This document shows, piece by piece, positions 36,103 to 44,222 of a DNA stretch of 64,000 bases (position 1 is the stretch's first letter; each line of letters begins with the position of its first letter). The translations under genes and the position numbers were made by a program. Source of the DNA: Veillonellaceae bacterium DNF00626 (GTDB lineage: Bacteria; Bacillota; Negativicutes; Veillonellales; Dialisteraceae); the NCBI GenBank assembly GCA_001553355.1, contig KQ960876.1:1-64000 (forward strand). The letters run 5' to 3'. A model generated the notes under the pieces. It was not told the DNA's origin. It saw only the letters and a program-made list of their open reading frames with translations, and ran no database searches.

Positions 36103-36112
36103 AATGTGACAA
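36083..36112 (-). promoter_or_regulatory. mraZ: Predicted mraZ promoter
   Basis: On the minus strand TTGTCA (36112-36107) and TAGAAT (36088-36083) are separated by 18 bp. The start site would fall near 36076, leaving a leader of about 23 nt. Three of the four in-phase GTGG repeats lie between the -35 box and the start site. Confidence 0.55.
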
Positions 36113-36366
36113 CGGAACATCCATTCTACATCTCATCATTTTTTATTTTATTCAAACAATGAAACTTACGATAAAATATAGCAATGCACGACTTCATTAC
36201 AATAAAATCCTAAAAGAGCAAATATAAAATGTTTTTATTTTTCATATATTTTTCTGCAAATTTTACCCGAAATGCAAAAAATAATACTCGATTTTACATT
36301 TTACCGTTCAAAAAGTGGTGAATAGTGGTAAATGGTATTTCTATTTCCATCTTGATTTTTTTACTA
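36113..36366. other. AT-rich intergenic spacer, queA/mraZ
   Basis: No credible gene on either strand. It is strongly AT-rich. On the plus strand two GTGG elements occur 10 bp apart (36315 and 36325) within AAAGTGGTGAATAGTGG, resembling a second, oppositely oriented MraZ-type site. Nothing else structured is visible apart from the queA terminator at its right edge. Confidence 0.5.
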
Positions 36367-36403
36367 AAAAAGCTCGATAACATTAGTTATCGAGCTTTTT
36401 ACT
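36367..36403. terminator. Terminator after queA
   Basis: AAAAAGCTCGATAAC pairs with GTTATCGAGCTTTTT around a short loop, with T-runs on both strands. It lies 25 bases past the queA stop and ends the ruvC-to-queA unit on the minus strand. Confidence 0.88.
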
Positions 36404-36427
36404 ATCTTACAAATGTATTATTTCGTG

Positions 36428-37447
36428 TCATTTTATAAACATCGCATCACCGAAAGAGAAAAATCGATATTTCTCTTTTACGGCTTCTTCATAAGCAGCC
36501 AAAACATGTTCTCGCCCGGCAAAAGATGCCATCATCATAATTAAAGTAGATTCAGGCAAATGGAAATTAGTAACAATAGCATCTACAATATGCCATTGAT
36601 ATCCCGGGTAAATATATAATTGAGTCCAATTATGTCCTGCTTGTACAATTCCACTCTGTCCTGCTGATTCAAGCGTTCTAACAGAAGTCGTCCCTACGGC
36701 AATAATCCGTCGCTTTTCACTTCGGGCTTTATTTATTTTATTTGCTGTTTCTTCATCAATGGTATACCACTCTTTATGCATTTCATGATCTTCTATATTT
36801 TCTTCCGACACCGGTCTAAATGTACCAATCCCTACATGAAGAGTAACAAAAAGAAGTTCTGCCCCCTTCTTTCTCAACGCATCTAATAATTCCGGGGTAA
36901 AATGTAACCCGGCCGTAGGCGCCGCTGCTGATCCTTTATATTTTGCATATACCGTTTGATATTCATCTTTATTTTCCAATTTTTTATGAATATATGGCGG
37001 TGTTGGCATTTCTCCGATTTTATCTAAAGATTCATCAAAGTCTCCATCATAATGAAATACTACTTTTCGACCGCCAAATTCAGTTTTTTCTAAAACGGTA
37101 CAGGAAAAATGTTCAGAGAAAACAATTTCTTGTCCCGGCAACGCTTTACGTCCCGGATTAACTAAAACTTCCCATACATCATCTCCCTTAGGAGTCAACA
37201 AAAGCACTTCAACTTTTCCACCTGTATCTTTTCTATTTCCATGCAGTCTAGCCGGAATCACTTTTGTATTATTAAATACAAAAACATCTCCTTTGTGAAC
37301 TTCATCTAAAATATCTCTAAAATGATGATGTTCCCATGCGCCCGTCTGTTTATCTAAATATAGTAACCGACAAGAATCACGTGGTTCTACAGGTTCCTGT
37401 GCTATCAATTCTTTTGGCAAATCATAATTAAATTCTTCTAATTTCAT
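36428..37447 (-). CDS. queA: S-adenosylmethionine:tRNA ribosyltransferase-isomerase
   Basis: A 339-residue enzyme that builds epoxyqueuosine on tRNA from the SAM ribosyl group. It shows the start FNYDLPKELIAQEP and DSCRLLYL, then VFVFNNTKVIPARLHG, AAPTAGLHFTPELL, THLHVGIGTFRPV-like TLHVGIGTFRPV, and IVTNFHLPESTLIMMMASFAG. It closes the ruv operon, 21 bases after the spoIID-like gene, an arrangement common in Firmicutes. Confidence 0.96.
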   Translation of the reverse strand: MKLEEFNYDLPKELIAQEPVEPRDSCRLLYLDKQTGAWEHHHFRDILDEVHKGDVFVFNNTKVIPARLHGNRKDTGGKVEVLLLTPKGDDVWEVLVNPGRKALPGQEIVFSEHFSCTVLEKTEFGGRKVVFHYDGDFDESLDKIGEMPTPPYIHKKLENKDEYQTVYAKYKGSAAAPTAGLHFTPELLDALRKKGAELLFVTLHVGIGTFRPVSEENIEDHEMHKEWYTIDEETANKINKARSEKRRIIAVGTTSVRTLESAGQSGIVQAGHNWTQLYIYPGYQWHIVDAIVTNFHLPESTLIMMMASFAGREHVLAAYEEAVKEKYRFFSFGDAMFIK

Positions 37448-37468
37448 ATTCTCGCTTCCATTTCGTTA

Positions 37469-38827
37469 TTAATAAATTTTTTCTATTTTCGTCTCAACAA
37501 AATAATGACTCAAAATTTTTTTGTAATAATCTTTACCATTTCCATATTTAGATGCTAAGGCTTCTGCTCCCCATTGAGATAACCCAAGCCCATGTCCAAA
37601 TCCATATCCGGTAAAAATCAAATCTTTCCCTTTTATTGAAATATCAAAAAGTGTACTTTTCAATCCAAATATACTTTGTATATCATTACCGGTAATTCGT
37701 TTTTCTCCTTTATTCCCGATTATCACTATATATTTTACCCGTCCGGATACTCCTCTATCTTTAGATTTATTATTTCCTACGGATAAATGCGATAAAGTGA
37801 TTCCTTTTATTTGCCCCACATTATATCCATTATTAGCTAAAGATTTTATAAAAGTTGCTAAAGAAATCGTTTTGTTCCAGACATTATTCACTTCCTTACT
37901 TCGTTCTTCTTTCACTCCTCTTAAATAAGGGATATAAGTGCCCCAAACATTTTCACTATTTTCAGTATACCCTCCTCCATTAGCATGAAAAAGAGCATCA
38001 ATCACTTTTCCTTGATAGGTAAGAATTTCTCCTTTTGTTTGCTGCACCGCCTGGTTCGTAGATCCTATCTCCGCTGAATACCCTCGATACACTTGCGAAC
38101 GTATGTCGTCTGTCACATCATAACCTGCCGCCTCATATCCATTTTTATGATACATTGCGTAAGTTCGAGCTGCTACTGCTTGTGCTTTTATGGCATCCAT
38201 CGCCCAAGAAGGAATCACTTCACAAGGAATTACCCCTTGCAAATATATCTCTAACGGTACTACGTTAATAATATTAACTTTCCCCTCAATCGTAGATGGG
38301 CGAATTTTTAATAAACCTCGATAAACTTGTCCTTTTAATGAAAAAGAGGGCTCCATATTTGTTGGTTCAAGATACACCGTACTCGGAAAACTTTTTTTAT
38401 TAATTCGGACTCCTTTTTCTGCTCTATTAATAGTTAAAATTTCTCCGCGTTGATATACGCCAAATATCTTTTTATCACTTTTTATCTGAAGTGAATTCAA
38501 TACTTTAACAGTCACTTCTTGTTGCCCAACCAGTAAACCTACGCGTATATCCGGTCCCTGATATATTCGTTTTTGTCCTTTTACCATATCTTTTGACGTT
38601 ACTGTTCCGGACACATTTTTATTACTTCCAGATTTTTTATGAATATTTTGAGGTACTATATTTTTCAAATCGATCGAGACCATTTGTACGGATCCGCTTT
38701 TTACTTTTCTTTCGGATAAAATATGTGGCACTTTTTTTATAGTAATCATTTCTGAATTTACTGTAGAAGGAATAAATCCTCCAAAAATAACCAAAAAGAG
38801 AAGTAATCGAACTATTTTCTTATACAT
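37469..38827 (-). CDS. SpoIID/LytB domain secreted protein
   Basis: A 452-residue exported protein with an N-terminal signal/anchor (KIVRLLLFLVIFGGFIPS, about 4-21). The SpoIID domain covers roughly 190-450: IYLQGVIPCEVIPSWAMDAI, AQAVAARTYAM, DVTDDIRSQVYRGY, ANGGGYTENSENVWG and the terminal GYGFGHGLGLSQWGAEALA. In SpoIID these regions cut glycan strands as a lytic transglycosylase. Outside spore formers the role is uncertain; a cell-wall remodelling function is likely. The residues equivalent to the catalytic Glu in CEVIPSW are present. Confidence 0.88.
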   Translation of the reverse strand: MYKKIVRLLLFLVIFGGFIPSTVNSEMITIKKVPHILSERKVKSGSVQMVSIDLKNIVPQNIHKKSGSNKNVSGTVTSKDMVKGQKRIYQGPDIRVGLLVGQQEVTVKVLNSLQIKSDKKIFGVYQRGEILTINRAEKGVRINKKSFPSTVYLEPTNMEPSFSLKGQVYRGLLKIRPSTIEGKVNIINVVPLEIYLQGVIPCEVIPSWAMDAIKAQAVAARTYAMYHKNGYEAAGYDVTDDIRSQVYRGYSAEIGSTNQAVQQTKGEILTYQGKVIDALFHANGGGYTENSENVWGTYIPYLRGVKEERSKEVNNVWNKTISLATFIKSLANNGYNVGQIKGITLSHLSVGNNKSKDRGVSGRVKYIVIIGNKGEKRITGNDIQSIFGLKSTLFDISIKGKDLIFTGYGFGHGLGLSQWGAEALASKYGNGKDYYKKILSHYFVETKIEKIY

Positions 38828-38850
38828 ATAATAAAATCATTCTCCTAAAA

Positions 38851-39063
38851 TCATCGTTTAAAAAACAAATTAATTAAAACGGTAGCTATTACACTAACTG
38901 CCAAACATGAAACCACGGGAAAATAAACTTTTGTTTGTCCCCATTGCCAATGCAAATCGCCGGGTAAATTTCCTATAGGAAAAATTTTATTAATGATGAT
39001 AAAAACAGTGCCAAGTGCAATCAATGCAATACCCAAATAAATAAGAATTTTACCGATATCCAT
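38851..39063 (-). CDS. DUF2905 small membrane protein
   Basis: A 70-residue protein with two membrane helices (about 5-24 and 47-66) joined by a loop containing FPIGNLPGDLHW, the hallmark of DUF2905. Its function is unknown. It follows ruvB closely in this and many other Firmicutes genomes. ATG 39063 is chosen because it comes right after the ruvB stop at 39068; the open frame further upstream lies within ruvB. Confidence 0.85.
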   Translation of the reverse strand: MDIGKILIYLGIALIALGTVFIIINKIFPIGNLPGDLHWQWGQTKVYFPVVSCLAVSVIATVLINLFFKR

Positions 39064-39067
39064 CCTC

Positions 39068-40144
39068 TTACTCCTCAAACAATGTCCGTTCTTCCGTAAT
39101 TTGCTTTGGAAACCCCATATGTGTATATGCAGCAGTTGTCGCAACTCGCCCGCGAGGTGTCCGAGAAATAAAACCCATTTGCATTAAATATGGTTCACAA
39201 ACATCTTCAATTGTTGCTCGTTCTTCACTAATGGCTGCTGCAATGGTATCAATTCCTACCGGGCCTCCGTTAAATTTTTGAATAATAGTTTTTAACACTT
39301 CTCTATCCATCATATCCAGTCCAATCTCATCGACATGGAGTGCTTGAAGAGATTCCGCCGCAATTTCTCTCGAAATAATACCGCCACCTTTCACTTGTGC
39401 AAAATCCCGAATACGTTTCAATAAACGATTTGCAATACGAGGTGTCCCCCTCGCACGTCCGGCTATTTCATCCGCACCATCTTGATCAATTTGAATATCC
39501 AATATTCCTGCTGCTCGAGTAATAATATGACGTAACTCTTCTTTATTATAAAATTGCATATGGTTAACAATACCAAAACGGTCACGCAAAGGAGCAGATA
39601 ACGCTCCTGCTCGTGTCGTCGCGCCAATCAATGTAAAAGGCGGTAACTCTATACGAATCGAATTAGCCCCCGTACCTTTTCCCATAACAATATCTAAAGC
39701 AAAATCTTCCATCGCCGGATATAATATTTCTTCTACACTTCGATTCAATCGATGAATTTCATCAATAAAAAGCACGTCATGCTCTTGCATGGTAGATAAG
39801 ATAGCAGCTAAATCACCCGGTCGCCCAATAGCCGGACCACTGGTCACCTTAAATTGTACCCCTAATTCATTGGCAATAATTTTTGCCATAGTAGTTTTCC
39901 CTAACCCCGGCGGTCCATATAGTAATACATGATCCAATGCTTCTTTTCTTACTTTCGCAGCTTGAATATAAATGGATAAATTTTCTTTGAATGTAGTTTG
40001 CCCGATATAGTCACATAATTTTTGTGGCCGTATAGTTTGCTGCCATTCATCATGCCCTATTTCTTCTCGAGCCACAATTCGCCCCTCACCGGATATATCC
40101 ATATCACTGCCCTTGCTAAGACTTTTGATATATTTATTATTCAT
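39068..40144 (-). CDS. ruvB: Holliday junction helicase RuvB
   Basis: A 358-residue AAA+ motor that drives branch migration with RuvA. It has [12 protein letters not shown], Walker [14 protein letters not shown] at about 76-88, Walker [12 protein letters not shown], sensor [17 protein letters not shown] and the C-terminal winged helix with [12 protein letters not shown] and [19 protein letters not shown] 40144 has GAGAGG seven bases upstream and is preferred over the earlier ATG at 40159. Confidence 0.97.
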   Translation of the reverse strand: MNNKYIKSLSKGSDMDISGEGRIVAREEIGHDEWQQTIRPQKLCDYIGQTTFKENLSIYIQAAKVRKEALDHVLLYGPPGLGKTTMAKIIANELGVQFKVTSGPAIGRPGDLAAILSTMQEHDVLFIDEIHRLNRSVEEILYPAMEDFALDIVMGKGTGANSIRIELPPFTLIGATTRAGALSAPLRDRFGIVNHMQFYNKEELRHIITRAAGILDIQIDQDGADEIAGRARGTPRIANRLLKRIRDFAQVKGGGIISREIAAESLQALHVDEIGLDMMDREVLKTIIQKFNGGPVGIDTIAAAISEERATIEDVCEPYLMQMGFISRTPRGRVATTAAYTHMGFPKQITEERTLFEE

Positions 40145-40155
40145 GAATATTCCTC

Positions 40156-40758
40156 TCAACTATTATTTTTCTTACCAAATTCTCGTAATACACCTTGTAC
40201 CATTTGTGAAACACTCTGACACTCCGGAGAAATTTTCCTTAATATCAAAGCAAATTCATTATTTTCGTATCCAAGAGCTTGTAAATATCGAGCTGCTTCT
40301 TGCACCGGACCCTCACTATCTTCCATATTGGCACCAGGCGAATCTATTTCTTCATCAGTTCCCATTTTATCTTTTAATTCGACCACAAGTCTTTCTGCTG
40401 TCTTTTTACCAACCCCCGGCAACTTTGTAAGTATTGACATATCTTTCGCTCGTATGGCTTGAATAAAAGCAGTTGGCAATACAGTAGATAAGATGCCCAT
40501 AGCAACTTTCGGCCCTATTTTTGAAATAGAAATCAAAACAAGAAACAAATCATAAGATTCTTTTGATAGAAATCCATATAAACATATTGCATCTTCTCTT
40601 ACTGCCATATAGGTTAATAATTTTACATCCTGCCCATTTTGTAATTTTTCACGATCTTTAGCAGAAACAAAAATGCGATAACCTATGCCAGCCGTTTCCA
40701 AAAAACAACATTCCGGGAAAATCGCAGTTATTCTTCCCTTTATATATCCTATCATCAT
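40156..40758 (-). CDS. ruvA: Holliday junction protein RuvA
   Basis: A 200-residue protein that binds the four-way junction and loads RuvB. It shows an N-terminal OB fold ([17 protein letters not shown]), helix-hairpin-helix region with [13 protein letters not shown] and [19 protein letters not shown], an acidic linker, and a C-terminal domain that contacts RuvB. The start overlaps the ruvC stop (ATGA). Confidence 0.96.
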   Translation of the reverse strand: MMIGYIKGRITAIFPECCFLETAGIGYRIFVSAKDREKLQNGQDVKLLTYMAVREDAICLYGFLSKESYDLFLVLISISKIGPKVAMGILSTVLPTAFIQAIRAKDMSILTKLPGVGKKTAERLVVELKDKMGTDEEIDSPGANMEDSEGPVQEAARYLQALGYENNEFALILRKISPECQSVSQMVQGVLREFGKKNNS

Positions 40759-41249
40759 CTACCCTCCACTATTTTTTGATGCTCTTGTTTATAAATTGCC
40801 GTTAATGCAATGGCCAAAGCATCTGCCGCATCATCAGGATTAATTTTTTTTGAAATATGCATAAGCCGCATAATCATCGCAATAACCTGTTTCTTTTCCG
40901 CTCGTCCATAACCGGCAATTTGTTGCTTCACTTGAAGTGGAGTCACATTAATAACAGGAATTCCTCTTCGATATCCGGCAAGTAATATCACTCCTCGTGC
41001 TTGTGCTACAACAATACCCGTAGTAATATTCGTATTAAAATATAAAGCTTCTACCCCCATAAAATGCGGTCTATAAGTATCAATTAATTCTGAAACACCT
41101 TCATAAATGATATTTAAACGCTCTAATTCAGTTTGATTCTTAAACGTTTCTATAACTCCATAATCAATTGGAATAATGTCATTGCCTTTTTTCTCTACTA
41201 CACCAAAACCGCAACGACCGGTCCCGGGATCTATTCCAAGTATACGCAT
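40755..41249 (-). CDS. ruvC: Holliday junction resolvase RuvC
   Basis: A 164-residue RNase H-fold endonuclease that cuts Holliday junctions. Catalytic acids are Asp7 in GIDPGTGRCGFG, Glu67 in VEALYF, and the pair Asp140/Asp143 in NPDDAADALAIAL. It is the first gene of ruvC-ruvA-ruvB-DUF2905-spoIID-queA. RuvB, RuvA and RuvC together form the full resolvasome. Confidence 0.97.
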   Translation of the reverse strand: MRILGIDPGTGRCGFGVVEKKGNDIIPIDYGVIETFKNQTELERLNIIYEGVSELIDTYRPHFMGVEALYFNTNITTGIVVAQARGVILLAGYRRGIPVINVTPLQVKQQIAGYGRAEKKQVIAMIMRLMHISKKINPDDAADALAIALTAIYKQEHQKIVEGR

Positions 41250-41317
41250 ATAAAACTCCTATAAAAATTCATATCTCATTATAGCACACTGATTCAGCAT
41301 TCCTTATTTTATACAAA

Positions 41318-41366
41318 AATTGGCTTTTAGATATTGAATTTCTTCAACAGCCAAAAGCCAATTTTT
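41318..41366. terminator. Terminator after class IV aminotransferase gene
   Basis: AAAATTGGCTTTT pairs with AAAAGCCAATTTT across a loop of about 20 nt, with T-runs on both sides. It separates the etf operon from ruvC. Confidence 0.8.
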
Positions 41367-41375
41367 TATTTATTA

Positions 41376-42254
41376 TTACGGCAATCCATCTTTCAATAAA
41401 TGTGTATAATGTTCTTGAATTTTCTTTGTTACTTCACCAACTTGCCCCGTTCCTATAGATTTACCGTCAATAGATAGCACCGGAATAATACCATCTTGTG
41501 TATTAGTTAAAAATACCTCTTCGCTGTTCATCATATCCTCTAATCGTACAGGCTCTGATGAGTCATCAATCGAAGTAACACCGGCACTAGGAGCGACTCG
41601 TGTGAGTATAAGAGAACGTGTTACACCACGAACCATATACTCATTAAGTGGTGGCGTCCATATAACTCCCGCTTTCACTACGCACACATTTGAATGTGAT
41701 GATTCGGTAACCAAACCATCTTTGATAAAAATAGTATCATAAGCATCTTGTTTTTCGGCTTCTGCTCGAGCCATTAAATTTTGTAATTGATTCAAACTCA
41801 AGATATCTGAATGATGTCCTCGATCATCAATGGCGGTAATACAAGACACTCCATTTTGCACTTTTTCTATTTCTTCTAAATTAATAGGCTTTGCATATAC
41901 CAAAACATTTGGTTCTAAAGCATTTCTACGTGGAATAGTAAAGGCATGATCGCCACTTCCACGAGTAACAATAATTTTTACATATCCCTCTTTTACTTCT
42001 GATTCCTCTATCACTACTTCTACAATTTCTGTAAATTCATCCGGCGCTGTTACCGGTCGTATCCCTAAAAGCCTCATGGAACGATATAAGCGGTCCACAT
42101 GATAAGACAATGCAAATGGCCGTCCATGATAAATACGTACCCACTCATAAGCACCATCGCCAAATTGCAATCCTCGATCATCAGCACTGATTATCTTGGA
42201 AAAGTCATAATAAAAATTATGATTAAAATAAATAGTCGGTTTATAATTGTCCAT
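41376..42254 (-). CDS. D-amino-acid transaminase-like protein lacking the PLP lysine
   Basis: A class IV aminotransferase-fold protein of 292 residues. The N-terminal DRGLQFGDGAYEWVRIYHG, the substrate-loop LYRSMRLLGI, and the glutamate in LVTESSHSNV (Glu184, the residue that contacts the PLP ring nitrogen) match D-alanine aminotransferase, branched-chain aminotransferase and PabC. In the stretch aligned with the Schiff-base lysine (IKSLNLL in D-alanine aminotransferase, LKHLNRL in PabC) this protein reads ILSLNQL, so the lysine is Leu152. It should not be a normal transaminase. ATG 42254 behind AAGGTGAC is the start. It follows etfA by 58 bases. Confidence 0.85.
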   Translation of the reverse strand: MDNYKPTIYFNHNFYYDFSKIISADDRGLQFGDGAYEWVRIYHGRPFALSYHVDRLYRSMRLLGIRPVTAPDEFTEIVEVVIEESEVKEGYVKIIVTRGSGDHAFTIPRRNALEPNVLVYAKPINLEEIEKVQNGVSCITAIDDRGHHSDILSLNQLQNLMARAEAEKQDAYDTIFIKDGLVTESSHSNVCVVKAGVIWTPPLNEYMVRGVTRSLILTRVAPSAGVTSIDDSSEPVRLEDMMNSEEVFLTNTQDGIIPVLSIDGKSIGTGQVGEVTKKIQEHYTHLLKDGLP

Positions 42255-42312
42255 TTTTGTCACCTTCCCGAATAAATTGAATGATTCTTTATTATTGTTA
42301 TTGATTTTCTTA

Positions 42313-43317
42313 TTATTCTTTTTCTTTTAGAGCTTTTAATTTTTCAATAAACATCGGAATAAATTTACGCAAATCTGCCACAATAGCATAGTCAGCTAAT
42401 TTCATAATGGGCGCTTCCGGGTCTTTATTCACGGCAATCAGTATATCCGGTTTGACTGCGCACATATGTTGCATGGCGCCGGAAATACCTAAAGCCATAT
42501 ACACTTTGGGAGAAACACCTTTCCCCGTTTGTCCAATTTGATGTGTAAATGGCTCAAATCCCATCACAGACATCGGTCGACTACATCCCACTGCTGCCCC
42601 CATAAGATGAGCTAATTCATGAAGCTGCGCCCATTCTGCTTTTGTATGAAATCCTCGGCCACCGGCTAATATAAGTTCAGCATTTTCTAACGGACAATCA
42701 TCTTCTGCACGTAATACTTCTTTTAGAATGGTACCTAAATCATTCATATCAAGTGAAATTGTTACCGGAATAATAGACCCTTTTCGAGATAGATCCTTTT
42801 TAGGTGCATGAAAAATCCCGGGACGAACGGTACCCATTTGTGGTCGATAATCAGGACTAATAATATCTGCCATAATATTTCCGCCCATAGCCGGTCTTGT
42901 CCATACAATCAATTTTGTTTCTTCATCAATTGATAAACCGGTTACATCTGCAGTTACTCCGCAAACCAACTCGCCTGCTAAACGTGGAGCTAAATCTCTA
43001 CCATAGGAATCAGCACCAAATAAAACAACATTTGGCTTTTTTTCTTTAAAAAATTGGCCCAAGGCTTTTTGATAAGCCACCCCATCATAATGAGAAAGAA
43101 TAGGTGAATCAATAGTATATACCATGTCTGCGCCTAAATAAATTAGCTCTTGTGCCATATCTTCTAAATGATGTCCGGCAATAACAGCTGCTACCTTTTC
43201 ACCTAATTGAGATGCTAATTTTTGTGCCTGTCCAATTAATTCTGCGCTTACTTTTACTAATTGACCATTCTTTGGAATTGCTACAACGTAAATCCCTTGA
43301 TAATCAGAAAAATTCAT
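42313..43317 (-). CDS. etfA: Electron transfer flavoprotein alpha subunit
   Basis: A 334-residue ETF alpha subunit. The C-terminal FAD domain shows AGGRGFHTKAEW, GCSRPMSVMGFEP, HQIGQTGKGVSPKVYMA, GISGAMQHMCAV and INKDPEAPI-like AVNKDPEAPIMKLADYA. With EtfB it carries electrons between acyl-CoA dehydrogenases or other flavoenzymes and their acceptors, and in anaerobes often takes part in bifurcation. No dehydrogenase gene is adjacent, so the partner is unknown. GGAGG precedes the start. Confidence 0.95.
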   Translation of the reverse strand: MNFSDYQGIYVVAIPKNGQLVKVSAELIGQAQKLASQLGEKVAAVIAGHHLEDMAQELIYLGADMVYTIDSPILSHYDGVAYQKALGQFFKEKKPNVVLFGADSYGRDLAPRLAGELVCGVTADVTGLSIDEETKLIVWTRPAMGGNIMADIISPDYRPQMGTVRPGIFHAPKKDLSRKGSIIPVTISLDMNDLGTILKEVLRAEDDCPLENAELILAGGRGFHTKAEWAQLHELAHLMGAAVGCSRPMSVMGFEPFTHQIGQTGKGVSPKVYMALGISGAMQHMCAVKPDILIAVNKDPEAPIMKLADYAIVADLRKFIPMFIEKLKALKEKE

Positions 43318-43326
43318 AATTACCTC

Positions 43327-44118
43327 CTACACCAATGAAAGCTTTTTTACTATTTCATAAACCATATCAACCATCTCTTCCATCGGTTTATTTTCCACAT
43401 GCAAATTTTCTTTTTTGAATGCTGCAACAGGACCCACGTTTTTAACCTGAGTTGGCGATCCCTTAAATCCCACTCGATTCAAATCTATGTCCATATCATT
43501 AGACGTAATTTTCACAATTTCTTTATCTTTTTTCTCTAAAATCCCTTTAATGGATGGATATCTCGGTTTATTTAATTCTGCCAATGCCGTAACCACTGCC
43601 GGTAATTTCAATTCTAATGTTTCTACATCATCACCGGACTTTCTTTTTACCATTAAAAATCCTTCTTTTGCGTACTTCATCTCTGATACAGCACTGACAT
43701 CAGCCATCCCCAAAGTAGCTGCTATTTCCGGCCCAATTTGTGCCGTATTACTATCAATAGATTCTATACCGCAAAAAATAATGTCAGGTATTCCTATCTT
43801 TTTAATAGCTTCTGATAGTGTATAGCTTGTAGCTAATGTATCAGCTCCGCCAAATACTCGATCCGTTACTAAATAAGCTTTATCCGCTCCGCGAGAAAGA
43901 GCATCATATAAGACAGCTTCTGCCTGTGGCGGTCCCATAGTAATAACTTCTACAGATCCACCCACTTGTTCTCTTAATTTCAAAGCAGCTTCCAATGCAT
44001 TCAAATCCACCGGATTAGTTATACTATTTGCATTATTTCTTTTTAACCGACCCGTTTCCAAATCCACTTCGGTTTTTGCTGCATCAACTACCTGTTTAAT
44101 ACATACGAGAAATTTCAT
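43327..44118 (-). CDS. etfB: Electron transfer flavoprotein beta subunit
   Basis: A 263-residue ETF beta subunit with the opening MKFLVCIKQVVDAAKTEVD and NSITNPVDLNALEAALKL, followed by VEVITMGPPQAEAVLYDAL and ADKAYLVTD, FGGADTLATSYTLSEAI, and GIESIDSNTAQIGPEIA. In bifurcating ETFs this subunit holds a second FAD; the sequence does not settle which type this is. The nine-base gap to etfA marks a two-gene unit. Confidence 0.95.
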   Translation of the reverse strand: MKFLVCIKQVVDAAKTEVDLETGRLKRNNANSITNPVDLNALEAALKLREQVGGSVEVITMGPPQAEAVLYDALSRGADKAYLVTDRVFGGADTLATSYTLSEAIKKIGIPDIIFCGIESIDSNTAQIGPEIAATLGMADVSAVSEMKYAKEGFLMVKRKSGDDVETLELKLPAVVTALAELNKPRYPSIKGILEKKDKEIVKITSNDMDIDLNRVGFKGSPTQVKNVGPVAAFKKENLHVENKPMEEMVDMVYEIVKKLSLV

Positions 44119-44156
44119 AACATCCCCCTATCGTTACCTTAAATTGATTCCCTATT

Positions 44157-44186
44157 ATTATAGCATGAGCATAACATTTTAGTCAT
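44157..44186 (-). promoter_or_regulatory. etfB: Predicted etfB promoter with upstream palindromes
   Basis: On the minus strand ATGACT (44186-44181) and TATAAT (44162-44157) are 18 bp apart. Immediately upstream (44184-44220) lie two inverted repeats, ATACAATAATGTAT and GATAT...ATATC (GATATTGTATTACATATC on the minus strand), placed where an activator or redox repressor could bind. Confidence 0.45.
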
Positions 44187-44222
44187 ACAATAATGTATTG
44201 TTGATATGTAATACAATATCTT

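Noticed and set aside
44198-44216. Rex-type operator upstream of etfB
   Set aside because: TTGTTGATATGTAATACAA has TTGT/ACAA ends but the inner half-sites and spacing do not match the Rex consensus; kept only as a general palindrome.
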